Positions 43,414 through 54,524 of a stretch of 64,000 bases of DNA are shown one piece after another. Under the pieces are notes generated by a model that was given only the letters and a program-made list of their open reading frames with translations, did not search any database and was not told where the DNA came from. A program made the translations under genes and the position numbers. Numbering within the stretch: the stretch's first letter is position 1; every line of letters begins with the position of its first letter. Origin of the DNA: Heloderma charlesbogerti (taxonomy: Eukaryota; Chordata; Lepidosauria; Squamata; Helodermatidae); the NCBI GenBank assembly GCA_026122225.1, contig JANEZZ010000739.1, forward strand, positions 248,001 to 312,000, written 5' to 3'.

Positions 43414-46400
43414 CCCCTTCATGGATCACTGCCTTGTTGTGGCGAAGGGGCTTGCGTAACTCAGTGAAGCCATAAGCTATGCCATGCAGGGCCACCCAAG
43501 ACGGACAGGTCATGGCAGAGAGTTCTGACAAAATGTGGTCCACTGGAGAAGGAAATGGCAACCCACTCCAGTATTCTTGCCAAGAAAACCCCATGGAACG
43601 TATCACAAGGCTAAAAGATATGACGCCGGAAGATGAGCCCCTCAGGTCGGAAGGTGTCCAATATGCTACTGGGGAAGAGCAGAGGGTATTTCCAAGTAGC
43701 GCCAGAAAGAGTGAAGCGGCTGGGCCAAACCCGAAAGGACACTCAGCTGTGGATGTGTCTGGCGGTGAAAAGAAAATCCGATGCTGTAAAGAACAATATT
43801 GTTTAGGAACCTGGAATGTCAGATCAATGAATCAAGGTAAGTTGGAGGTGGTCAAACATGAGATGGCAAGATTGAACATCGACATCTTGGGAATCAGCAA
43901 ACTAAAATGGACAGGCATGGGCAAATTTAATTCAGATGACCATCATATCTACTATTGTGGGCAAGAATCCCTTAGAAGAAATGGAGTAGCACTCATAGTC
44001 AACAAAAGGGTGGGAAAAGCAGTACTGGGGTACAATCTTAAAAATGATAGAATGATCTCAGTACGAATCCAAGGCAAACCATTCAACATCACAGTAATTC
44101 AAGTCTATGCCCCAACCACTGAGGCCGAAGAAGCTGAGGTTGATCGGTTCTATGAAGACCTACAACACCTTCTAGAACTAACACCAAAAAAAGATGTCCT
44201 CTTCATCATAGGGGATTGGAATGCTAAAGTAGGAAATCAAGAAATCACCGGGATAACAGGAAAGCATGGCCTTGGTGTACAAAATGAAGCAGGACAAAAG
44301 CTAATAGAGTTTTGCCAAGAGAACATGCTGATCATAGCAAACACTCTTTTCCAACAGCACAAGAGGCGACTCTACACATGGACATCACCAGATGGTCAAT
44401 ATCGAAATCAGATTGATTATGTCCTTTGCAGCCAAAGATGGAGAAGCTCCATACAGTCAGTAAAAACAAGACCTGGAGCTGACTGTGGCTCAGATCATGA
44501 GCTGCTTCTTGCAAAATTTCGGCTGAAATTGAAGAACGTCGGGAAAACCACTAAACCGTTCAGGTATGACCTAAATCATATCCCTGATGAATATACAGTG
44601 GAGGTGAGGAATAGATTTCAGGGATTAGACCTGATAGACAGAGTGCCTGAGGAACTATGGACGGAGGTCCGTAACATTGTTCAGGAGGCAGCAACTCAAT
44701 CCATCCCAAAGAAAAAGAAATGCAAGAAAGCCAAGTGGCTGTCTGAGGAGGCTTTACAAGTAGCTCACGAAAGAAGGGAAGCGAAAAGCAAGGGAGAAAG
44801 GGGAAGATATACCCAACTGAATGCAGAGTTCCAGAGAATAGCAAGGAGAGACAAGAAGGCCTTCTTAAATGAACAATGCAAAGAAATCGAGGAAAACAAC
44901 AGAATGGGAAAGACTAGAGATCTCTTCAAGAAAATCGGAGATCTCAAGGGAACGTTTTGTGCAAAGACGGGCATGATAAAGGACAAAGAAGGCAGGGACC
45001 TAACAGAAGCAGATGAGATTAAGAAGAGGTGGCAAGAATACACAGAAGAACTATACAGGAAAGATCTGAATGTCCCTGATAGCCATGATAGTGCGGTCAC
45101 TGAACTTGAGCCGGACATCCTAGAGAGTGAAGTCAAGTGGGCCTTAGGAAGCATTAGTAACAACAAAGCTAGCGGAGATGACAGTATTCCAGCCGAGCTA
45201 TTTAAAATCCTAAAAGATGATGCTGTTAAAGTGCTGCATTCAATATGCCAACAAATCTGGAACACTCAACAGTGGCCACAAGACTGGAAAAGGTCAGTTT
45301 ACATCCCAATTCCAAAGAAGGGCAACGCCAAAGAGTGTTCAAACTACCGCACAATTGCGCTCATTTCACATGCCAGCAAGGTGATGCTCAAAATCCTACA
45401 AGCTAGGCTTCAGCAGTATGCGAACCGAGAACTACCGGAAGTACAAGCTGGGTTTAGAAGAGGCAGAGGAACGAGAGATCAAATCGCCAACATTCGCTGC
45501 ATCATGGAGAAAGCAAGAGAATTCCAGAAAAACGTCTATTTCTGCTTCATTGACTACGCTAAAGCCTTTGATTGTGTGGATCACAACAAACTGTGGCAAA
45601 TTCTTAAAGTGATGGGAGTACCAGACCACCTTACCTGTCTCCTGAGAAACCTGTACGAGGGTCAAGAAGCAACAGTAAGAACCAGACATGGAACAACCGA
45701 GTGGTTCAAAATTGGGAAAGGAGTACGACAAGGCTGCATATTGTCACCCTGCTTATTTAACTTATATGCAGAGTACATCATGAGAAATGCCGGGTTGGAT
45801 GAATCAGAGGTCGGAATTAAGATTGCCGGGAGAATTATCAACAACCTCCGATATGCAGACGATACCACCCTAATGGCAGAAAGCGAAGAGGATCTCAAGA
45901 GCCTCTTGTTGAGGGTGAAAGAGGAGAGTGCAAAAGCTGGTTTGAAACTCAACATTAAAAAAACTAAGATCATGTCATCTGGCCCTATCACTTCCTGGCA
46001 TATAGAAGGGGAAGAAATGGAAGCAGTGACAGATTTTACTTTCCTGGGCTCCAAGATCACCGCAGACGGTGACTGTAGCCATGAAATTAAAAGACGCTTG
46101 CTCCTTGGGAGGAAAGCTATGGCAAACCTAGACAGCATAGTAAGAAGCAGAGACATCACCTTGCCGACAAAGGTCCGTCTAGTCAAAGCTATGGTTTTCC
46201 CAGTGGTAATGTATGGCTGTGAGAGCTGGACTATAAGGAAGGCTGAGCGCCGAAGAATTGATGCTTTCGAACTGTGGTGCTGGAGAAGACTCTTACGAGT
46301 CCCCTGGACTGCAAGGAGGTCAAATCAGTCCATCCTAAAGGAAATCAACCCTGACTGTTCATTGGAAGGACAGATACTGAAGCTGAAGCTCCAATATTTT

Positions 46401-46631
46401 GGCCACCTAATGCGAAGAGAAAACTCTCTGGAAAAGACCCTGATGCTGGGAAAGACTGAAGGCAAAAGGAGAAGGGGACGGCAGAGGATGAGATGGCTAG
46501 ATAGCATCACGGATGCAATGAATATGAACTTGAGCACGCTCCGGGAGAGAGTGCAGGACAGGAAGGCCTGGCGTGCTATGGTCCATGGGGTCACGAAGAG
46601 TCGGACACGACTGAACGACTGAACAACAACA
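43414..46631 (+). mobile_element. Full-length BovB LINE, copy 2, nested in older RTE
   Basis: A 3.2-kb element starting ccccttcatggatcactgcc and ending gactgaacgactg(aac)n, flanked by an 11-bp target duplication accttacaaga (43,403-43,413 and 46,632-46,642). It has landed inside an older, opposite-strand RTE copy. The intact ORF and close match to copy 1 indicate recent insertion. Confidence 0.95.
43479..46622 (+). CDS. BovB ORF: AP endonuclease + reverse transcriptase
   Basis: An uninterrupted 1,047-codon frame. Residues about 108-345 are an apurinic-type endonuclease (TWNVRS at 111, GDWNAKVG at 245, IDYVL at 312, SDHELL at 338). Residues about 600-830 are the reverse transcriptase (IPIPKKGNAKECSNYRTIAL, VQAGFRRGRGTRDQ, FIDYAKAFDCVDH at 690, GVRQGCILSPCLFNLYAEYI, YADD at 792). 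The C-terminal region includes a CESW...CWRRLLR stretch. The protein would nick target DNA and prime reverse transcription of its own RNA. Residue 141 is lysine (GISKLKW) where copy 1 has glutamate (GISELKW). That glutamate is the conserved metal-binding residue of the fold, so the endonuclease is probably inactive although the frame is open. The first ATG is used because the frame is open to it and the same ATG exists in copy 1. Confidence 0.9.
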   Translation: MPCRATQDGQVMAESSDKMWSTGEGNGNPLQYSCQENPMERITRLKDMTPEDEPLRSEGVQYATGEEQRVFPSSARKSEAAGPNPKGHSAVDVSGGEKKIRCCKEQYCLGTWNVRSMNQGKLEVVKHEMARLNIDILGISKLKWTGMGKFNSDDHHIYYCGQESLRRNGVALIVNKRVGKAVLGYNLKNDRMISVRIQGKPFNITVIQVYAPTTEAEEAEVDRFYEDLQHLLELTPKKDVLFIIGDWNAKVGNQEITGITGKHGLGVQNEAGQKLIEFCQENMLIIANTLFQQHKRRLYTWTSPDGQYRNQIDYVLCSQRWRSSIQSVKTRPGADCGSDHELLLAKFRLKLKNVGKTTKPFRYDLNHIPDEYTVEVRNRFQGLDLIDRVPEELWTEVRNIVQEAATQSIPKKKKCKKAKWLSEEALQVAHERREAKSKGERGRYTQLNAEFQRIARRDKKAFLNEQCKEIEENNRMGKTRDLFKKIGDLKGTFCAKTGMIKDKEGRDLTEADEIKKRWQEYTEELYRKDLNVPDSHDSAVTELEPDILESEVKWALGSISNNKASGDDSIPAELFKILKDDAVKVLHSICQQIWNTQQWPQDWKRSVYIPIPKKGNAKECSNYRTIALISHASKVMLKILQARLQQYANRELPEVQAGFRRGRGTRDQIANIRCIMEKAREFQKNVYFCFIDYAKAFDCVDHNKLWQILKVMGVPDHLTCLLRNLYEGQEATVRTRHGTTEWFKIGKGVRQGCILSPCLFNLYAEYIMRNAGLDESEVGIKIAGRIINNLRYADDTTLMAESEEDLKSLLLRVKEESAKAGLKLNIKKTKIMSSGPITSWHIEGEEMEAVTDFTFLGSKITADGDCSHEIKRRLLLGRKAMANLDSIVRSRDITLPTKVRLVKAMVFPVVMYGCESWTIRKAERRRIDAFELWCWRRLLRVPWTARRSNQSILKEINPDCSLEGQILKLKLQYFGHLMRRENSLEKTLMLGKTEGKRRRGRQRMRWLDSITDAMNMNLSTLRERVQDRKAWRAMVHGVTKSRTRLND

Positions 46632-47655
46632 ACCTTACAAGATCTTGAGCATTACCTTACTGGCATGTGAAATAAGTGCCACTGTTCGATAGTTTGAACA
46701 TTCTTTGGTGCTTCCCTTTTTTGGTATGGGGATATAAGTTGATTTTTTCCAATCTGTTGGCCATTCTTGTGTTTTCCAAATTTGCTGGCATATGGCAGGC
46801 ATCACCTTGACAGCATCATCTTGCAAGATTTTAAACAGTTCAGCTGGGATACCGTCATCTCCTGCTGCCTTGTTATTAGCAATGCTTCTTAAGGCCCATT
46901 CCACCTCACTCTTCAGGATGTCTGGCTCTAGCTCACTGACCACACCGTCAAATCTATCCCCAATGTTATTATCCTTCCTATACAGATCTTCCGTATATTC
47001 TTGCCACCTTTGCTTGATCTCTTCTGCTTCTGTTAGGTCCTTGCCATCTTTGTTTTTGATCATACCCATTTTTGCCTGGAATTTACCTCCGATGTTTCTA
47101 ATGTTCTGGAAGAGGTCTCTTGTCCTTCCTATTCTATTATCTTCTTCCACTTCCGCGCATTGCTTGTTTAAAAATAATTCCTTATCTCTTCTGGCTAACC
47201 TCTGGAATTTTGCATTTAATTGGGCATATCTCCCCCTATCACTGTTGCCTTTTGCTTTCCTTCTTTCTTGGGCTGCTTCCAGTGTCTCAGCAGACAGACA
47301 TCTTGCCTTCTTGGTTTTCTTTTTCTTTGGGATGTTTTTTGTTGCTGCCTCCTGAACAATGTTGCAAACTTCTGTCCATAGTTCTTCCGGGACCCTATCT
47401 ACTAAATCTAGTCCCTTAAATCTATTCTTCACCTCCACTGCATATTCATGAGGAATATTAGTGAGCTCATATCTAACGGATCTGTGGGTCTTCCCTGTTC
47501 TCTTTAGACTGATTCTAAATTGTGCAATAAGAAGTTCGTGATCTGAACTACAACCAGCTCCAGGTCTTGTTTTTACCAACTGCATAGATGTCCGCCACCT
47601 TTGGCTACAAAGGATGTAGTCAATCTGATTTCGGTGTCGACCATCTGGTGAAGTC
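46632..47655 (-). mobile_element. Older RTE-clade LINE, 5' part (endonuclease end to RT start)
   Basis: Continues the element split by BovB copy 2. A 316-codon minus-strand frame (46,635-47,585) begins within the end of the endonuclease domain (VKTRPGAGCSSDHELLIAQF) and runs into the reverse transcriptase (IPIPKKGSTKECSNYRTVAL). The match is to the same protein region of BovB at roughly half to two-thirds identity by eye. The element is 5'-truncated near 47,655. Stops occur where the two halves would join. Confidence 0.85.
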
Positions 47656-48432
47656 CATCAGAAACCTTTAAACCTCTTGAAGAATGCTTAGGACAACCCC
47701 ACACCCCTCCCTGCACAGTGTGGCTTTGGCCTTGAGATAAATAAACCTTGCACATCTTTGGATCTCTGTTTATGTGAGGGTTGGTCAGGCAAAGAGGTTA
47801 GAGAGCGCCAAGGGCGGAAAGAGGTACTTCATCTTCCTGAAACAGCATGCTGTATGAAATGAGATACTTGACATGAATGTTGGAGATAAGCTCTTTTTGC
47901 TGATTTATTGAAGGTTGACTCTTTACTCTCAGTTAGGAGGGCTGCTTATAAATCGCCAAAAAAGAGGAAACGCATCACCAAAAGGTGGCACAAATTTGCA
48001 TAAAATGTGCATATCCTGATTTATCTGTATAGATGCAAATTTAGACATTATTATTGTAATTTAAATAGAAGTACAGTGCATCTCACCATTGGGTGGAACT
48101 GTGAACAGGTGATTTGTGGGCTTTGCTCAGTCTGCTGTCCAGGTAGTGTTGATGGGCAGCTTCAAGGCCCAGCTCTTCCATATGATGGTTCTTCACCTTG
48201 CAACCCAGCATGGCCTGGACAGCCCTTCAAACAGAAAACCCCTTCAAATACAGGATGGGCTACCCTGTGTGAGGTGCAGTGGTGGAAGTGTGCGGGTCCT
48301 GTCAGGTTTAGTACACAGGCATAAGGTTTAGCAGTGGTACACGAGTTTTCATTTTTTAATTAAAAAAACACACAGCTGATACAAGGGAGGTGGAAGCAGT
48401 AACTAAAAGGATCCCTGCTCCTTAATTCTAAC
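47656..48432. other. No recognisable gene
   Basis: About 48,105-48,340 has wording that may be an old MITE. Otherwise unassigned. Confidence 0.35.
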
Positions 48433-48914
48433 AAGGGATGGCGGAGAATTCCGCCGCGGACTCAAATGAAGCTGGATTCCAAAGAATCCGGACTCCAGAA
48501 TCCACGGCAGAACGGCTCACAGGAGGATTCTATGCAGAACAGCACACCGGCTCCGGACCACAGGCGATATGGTAATGGCAGCCGCCATTACTGTATCACG
48601 GGGAAAAACAGATGCAAATGGCATAGTGGACACCACTTGTGGCCATAAAGCCTTCAGTTTAATCTAATTGCAGCCATTTATGGCTCTATTTAGGGGGAAA
48701 AAACAAAAACAGGGCTTTACAGCCACAAGTGGCATCCACTATGCCATTTGCGGCTGTATTCCTCCCAGTGATACGGTATGGAGCCGGAGTGCAGCTCCGC
48801 GGAATCCTCCTGATGCGGAACCGCTCCGGAGGATTCCGGAGGGGGGGAATGGATCACCTCCCCCCCAGGTGGATTGCCCCACAGACCAGAAGGTAGGGAA
48901 TCTGCCCATCCCTA
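48433..48914. mobile_element. hAT-type MITE with perfect 8-bp target duplication
   Basis: Ends aagggatgg and ccatcccta, flanked by attctaac on both sides (48,425-48,432 and 48,915-48,922). The inside is a long imperfect palindrome (gcaaatggcatagtgg / ccactatgccatttgc). Related to 6,253-6,840. Confidence 0.8.
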
Positions 48915-51900
48915 ATTCTAACTATGTCAGATCAAGCCACAGCTGCTCATCAATGAGGAAAAGGCACCCTGTTCGCACTCAGAGGTACTTTGTTATATTT
49001 CATAGGCGGTAGTGAGGTGGCAAATTCAGAAGTGCAAGATCCCTTTGTGACAGTCACAGCCATGCCCCTCACAGCCACGCCCCCTCATAGCCACACCCCT
49101 TCTAAGATTGTACAACCTTGTGAGATATACAGCATTCAACTGGGATCCATAAGCAGTGCAGCTGAAAGTAAGGCAGTGGTATTTCAGTTGGATGTCTGAG
49201 AAAAAAATGCAGGTGTGTTAATCTTTTTCACCCACTCACTCACTCAAACACAAACGTTTTAGGATTTCAAAATATGATACTCTATGGAGGCTTCAACCTC
49301 TCAACTCAGCCTTCATGGACAGATCCCTTCTCATTTAAACAGCCCCCTTGCACACCCCTTTAGCGCCCCAATATTACCCATTAGCCTTTCCTAAGTTCCT
49401 TCATTATCTCTCTCCCCTCCCGCAACAGAAATGTCCGCACACCCAGCTGGATTGAACCACACACACCTTCTTTCTCCTCTCCCCCCAACTGATTTTTTCC
49501 CATTTCCCTTCCCTCCACCAGGGTTTGTTTGCCCAGATAAATGCCAATTTTGTACCAAAAAGTGTAGCTGACAGAGCAGGTTGCATTTGGCAATTCTGCT
49601 TACTGTAGAAAGTAATGTTCAGTAATTAACAGTGCAATCCGATGGGTCTTTATTTCGAATTAAATTTACAGAGATCTTGGAAAGGCAGCTAAGGCTGCAG
49701 TCCTACACACACTTACCTGGGAGAAACCCCAATCAGCAATGAACGTAGTGGGACCGACTTCTGACTAAACATGCATAGGACTATGTGATAAATCCTAAAA
49801 ACTGGCACAAACCAGCCACCTGCCCTGCCTCATAAATAAATGGTGGTGGCGGCGGCAGCAGCAGCACCCCCACCACCCCCAGCTCTGAGCAGGTGGCCAG
49901 TGTTGCAGGAGACGAGGGCATGCTCCATGCATGCGGGCGCGCAGGCATGGAGCAGGGATGGGGGGAGGGGGAGAAGCCAAGAGCTGAGAAGGGGGGCGAA
50001 AGGAGGCTGCAGAGCTCCCTCAGGCTCCCTCTCTCGCTCACTCCCTTTGTCTGGCCAGCAGCAAAGAGGCAGCCGCCTGGACTCCCTCTGCTCCCTCCTC
50101 CTTCCCTAGCAGACTGCGACCCGACTGGGGGCTGGCTTCAAAAAAAGTGCCGGGGCGACACCCTGGTGCGACCCACCATCACTACACTGCTGTTCATAGG
50201 TTCTTCCTTTTAAAGAAAAGGCCTGGTCAAAGATGGGGCAGGTGGTGCTAAATGGCTAACTGATGAACAATGGGGCTACATGGCCAAGACCAGCTGTGCC
50301 TGCAAGATTTTTTTTCACTTCTAGTGAGATAGTGAGTCTCTGCATCACTCTGCAAATGTTTAATTTGTAAAGATTTTACCATGTTAACACATAACATATT
50401 CTGTCTCAGATTCTTCCTATTGGACAAGAGCATCATAGCTAGTCATTTCTGGACCTAGACACCAGAGGGCACTAAACCCAAACATTTGTTGCACATTTTC
50501 TTTTTCTTTTCTTTCACATAGCTGACTGCACTTCTCAGGCAATAACTACATGCAGACATCAGTAATAGAGTTCTGAAGCTTTAAAAATAAAAGCTACTGG
50601 GGGGGGGGGAATTTGGACCAAAGAATCATCAAAGTGAAAGTGCCAAAGCCTTTCCCAACGTGCGGTTTCTGTGCTCTGAAATGTGCTCCACAATCGAATG
50701 TGATTGTAGAAACATAGATTTGGAACCCCCTGGAGGAGAACCAGCTTGGAGGTGGGGCTGTGGTAGGGCTCTGTTACATGCAGGGAGGACCCCTCCTCCA
50801 GTCCAAAACAAAGATTTCCAGACAGTAGGTGCTCCCAGATGGCTCCTGGAGGGAGCAATCAGAAGCTGCCTGAGGCAAAGGACAAAATGGTGTTTCCTCC
50901 CATTCCATGTACAAAAGCTGACTGGACCAGCTCTTAAATGTTTCTTCAGTACCGGCAGTACAAACAGCACCTTCCACCATACAGCTGGTTTGCTTAGGGG
51001 GCACAGGGCAAGCTGTGTGGCACACACAGCTCTCTCTTCCAACCTCTTGCTGCCGCCTCCTAGCATCTACCACCTGAGGCAAGTGCCTCACTCCACCTAA
51101 TGGTAGGGCCAGCCCTGATCAGAAGGCACTGTGCAGCTGTCCCGTTGCTTTCTCTTAATGGATTCTCTTCAATAAGGGAAAAGACGGAAGAAACTATAAG
51201 CAAACCTGGGAGGGTCAGAAGTAAAAGACAATGCCATCTGGATTGTAACCTTCCATGAATGAGGCAGGGAGGAGGCGTGATAAAAGCCTCGTCTGGAAGC
51301 AGCCTCTGTGGAGTTCCCAAAGTATCAAAAAAATAATAATTATCTGCTCTTTCCTCATACACAGGAAGGTGGAGGTAAAGGTGAGAACTGGAAGAAAACT
51401 CCAATCTCCTCCTTGCAGACTGGATCATCAGAGGATAATTCTAGTCTGTGTTCATAGATGACACTTGAACAGTTAGGTTGCTATGCAATAGGGACACTAG
51501 ACCATCTTGCCATGTACACTAGATGGTTAAAGAAACAGAGTGCTTCCACATGAGGCTTTTACCGTGCCACCACCCCGCCTCATTCACAAATTTTACAGGC
51601 CTGGACAAAATCTTCCATTTGTAACCCTCCTGTGTCTTCTCATTCCCTGTCTTTTTTTTTTAACCACAGAAAATCTGTTAAGACAAAATTGCTGCGCAAT
51701 GCCTTGATTTGTAGCTCCGGGAGCCCTCCATCTGCAAGCTCCCAGACATTTTCTTCTCTGGCCTTTCTCCACAGTGCTTCCGTCCCAATGAAGTCAACAT
51801 GAAAAATTGGTCATGAATTAAGAACCCTTGATTTCTGTGAGAACTAAGTGCAACTAACCAAGTCTGGATCCAGCTCAGTTTTCTACACTATGAGCCCTCA

Positions 51901-52589
51901 AGCCAAAGTGGCAACAAAGAAGTGACAAGGAAAAGCAATTGAGTATTGGCCAAATCAACCCAAAACCACAGAGAAGATGGAAACATAAAACTAGAAAAAG
52001 CAGTGAACGGTTAGCTCAAGGCCATCTGAAGGACGTTTCCTGAATATACACCATGAGAATGCAGACTTGATGTAGGAGAGGGAGTGGTGCTTCTCCTGAG
52101 TTGTTTATATGCCTCAACCTATTTGCTCTTCCATGCAGTCCAACCCAGGTAACTCACTTGGGAATAAATAAACTGTAACCGAAGCGCTACACAGCCAAAC
52201 TCAATTTGCTTTAGTGTGGTTTGGGTGCATGCCAATCACATCCACTGCAGCCTACAACTTCATGAGGAAAAAAGGTTTTGGGGAGGCCTGGGAGAATAAC
52301 CAAGGCAGCCAGTTTCAGGACAGGCTCCCAGCTGAGGATAATACTTGGACATGATGCTTACCTATCCTATTTGACAAAAACTTGGAGAGGATCAACCGCA
52401 TTTGATCCTAGGTACCTTTAGTTCTATAGAAGAATTCACTCTCTACTCCCAGATAGCTCCTGCAACCTAGTGGAGTGACTAACCAGGCAATACTATGCTT
52501 GTTTTCTTGGAAGTACTTCCCCCCGAGCTTAATGAATCTTAGTCCCTCATAAGGCTGCTTACTAGGGCTGCAGCTTTAAGAGACCAAGG
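48915..52589. repeat. Intergenic, several repeats, no gene
   Basis: Contains a 'cctacacacacttacctggg...aacatgcataggac' MITE at 49,693-49,786, a G/C-rich stretch at 49,840-50,130 (ggcggcggcagcagcagcac) with long but domain-free open frames, and copies of the 'tgcttccagac/tgcttccacatg' MITE at about 51,110-51,305 and from 51,537. No gene could be supported. Confidence 0.45.
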
Positions 52590-52727
52590 GCACAATCCTA
52601 TGCATGCTTAGACAGAAAAAAAAGTCCTACAGCTCCGAGCACCCCCTGGCCAACACTGCTGGCTAGGTAATGCTGGGAATTGTAGGACTACCTCCTGTCT
52701 AAACATGCATAGGATTGTGCCCTAAAT
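52590..52727. mobile_element. Palindromic MITE, 'cacaatcctatgcatgctta' family
   Basis: Runs gggcacaatcctatgcatgc...gcataggattgtgccct with the agtcctacagctc / gaattgtaggact core. Nearly complete palindrome. Confidence 0.8.
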
Positions 52728-53802
52728 TGTGGAGAACCAAGTCTCCAGTTCAAATCTTGCTCTGACCATGAACTCACCAGATTGCATTAGGCAAGCCTTC
52801 AGTTTCAGACTCACATCTGCAATACAGGGATAGCAATACTGACCAACCTTAACAATGTTACAGTACACTCAGCTGAGATGATGTATGTGAACTGCTTATT
52901 AGTATTATTCTGGCCAGTGGAGATCAAGGGGTGCAGCATAATTTTAGCTTCAAGCATCACCCTGCCAATGCTGCCAGGCAACCAGTGAGTGCTGGGACTT
53001 TTAAAAATGGGGGTGGGGGGCATATTGACAACCAGCACAGCACCACAAAATAATCAAAATCTTTTCAGCTCCATTCAACATGATACCCCAAATAGCAAAA
53101 TGATGGTTTGGCATATTTGAATTCCCCATTTTACAGAAATGCTGTACAGAATGATGGCACACTTACATGTTTTATTTTTATTCTTTTCTTTTTAATGACC
53201 TGAGGAAAAAACTTGTCCTTTATCATCAGCATCCCCTTATGCTCCTCACAAAGGCCGAATATCAAAACCTGTTGGCAACAGCATTACGAGTTTCATCTCC
53301 TAGTCTTTGTTCATTGTCCCAGAATATTTGCTTTTCATATCATTAAAATATATGTGTGCATGTGTATAACTCTGGAGAGCCAATGGAAAAGAAGCTACAG
53401 GCATCCATCCTGGACCGGCTGCTATCAGACATTTGCAACTTCAGTGCTCCAGCACCGAATAAATGAGAGGTAAACAACAGGAGCATATGCTCAGTGGGCA
53501 TCTGCGTGTGTGCATCTCTGCTTTCCTCTGGACAGTCCCTGTAGTGTTGCCGAGTGGCTGAAACTCCTTCACCTCTCTCCCACATTCCTGCTCCGCCCAC
53601 GCCCGTTTTATCGGGGCTTGGACGACATGAACCCCCCGACGTGCCAAATCAACAGCACCACTTCAGGTCCCTCCATTTTTACCCTGACAGGGCCAGGTTC
53701 TGGTTGGCCAGACCGTGTTCTACCACAGGGTCCTTCTCGGGCCCGGCTTGTGGCACCTCCAAGGAGACAACTTATGAGTCATGTTTCCACCCAACCCTCC
53801 TG
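52728..53802. other. 3' flank of the SCAN-zinc-finger gene
   Basis: No separate gene is recognised. In minus sense this is downstream of the stop at 53,803 and probably holds the 3' UTR. Candidate AATAAA signals on the minus strand are present (plus tttatt at about 53,170 and 53,176), but I cannot choose one. Confidence 0.4.
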
Positions 53803-54524
53803 TCAATATAGACAGGATATTCTTCCCCCCTCGTGAATCTTCTGGTGAGTGAGGAGATCCTTCTGCTTGCTGAAGCAGTCTCCACACGTGTCACAAATGT
53901 AAGGCCTGTCTCCTCGGTGCCTCTTTTGGTGTTTATAAAAATTGGACGGGTCCCCAAAGGCTTTCCCGCACTCCGTACACTGGTAGGGCTTCTGGGCTGC
54001 GTGGCTCCTCTGGTGCTTGTAGAAGTTGGAAGCGTCCGCATAGCACTTCCCACACTCAGTGCAGTGGTACGGCTTCTCGCCCGAGTGGATCCTCAGGTGG
54101 GTGGTCAGGTGGTACAGCCGGGTGAATCTCTTCCCGCAAATGGCGCAAGGGAAGGGCCGCTCCCGCCAGTGGATCCCTTTGTGCAAGGCGAGCTCTTGCT
54201 TTGCTCGGAAGCTCTCCCCACACTCTCGGCACTGGTGAGGTTTTTCCGCCCAGAAGAATGTCCTTGCCTGGCTTCTCGTGTCCTTTGGTGCTGCCTTGGC
54301 CTCCATGGTCTGTGACGGGAGGACTATCAGACCCTTTCTTGGTCCTCTTCTTTGGGTAGAAAGCTCATCTTCTGAGGAGTCGTCCTGCTCACCAGGCAGC
54401 CTATCCTCCTCCCACTCAGGGGACATTGCCTCACTCATATTCCCCCATGCATCCTTGGGGATCTCCAAGGAATCTTCAGTAGTAGCTCGGTGATTAGTAG
54501 CTCGGCTGGTAATCCTGGCACCTG
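53803..54524 (-). CDS. SCAN-zinc-finger gene, exon with five C2H2 fingers
   Basis: Last coding exon. Acceptor tttaaatcttag; the 722-nt frame continues the preceding exon (phase 1) and ends at a stop at 53,803. After about 95 residues of acidic/basic linker (SPEWEEDRLP, SSEDELST) it encodes five C2H2 fingers at residues about 430-452, 458-480, 486-508, 514-536 and 542-564 of the predicted 573-residue protein. All cysteine and histidine ligands are present. The linkers WRERPF, SGEKPY, AAQKPY and RGDRPY vary from the consensus TGEKPY. Fingers 3 and 4 carry nearly the same helix (ASNFYKHQ and PSNFYKHQ), a sign of internal duplication. The protein is a predicted nuclear, sequence-specific DNA-binding regulator. 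Confidence 0.9.

Noticed and set aside
49781..50213. GC-rich segment with several overlapping open frames
   Set aside because: GGC/GCA simple-sequence bias explains the open frames; no domain and no convincing splice sites.
50559..51100. Long frames on both strands (up to 146 codons)
   Set aside because: Overlapping on opposite strands with no domain; probably repeat-derived.
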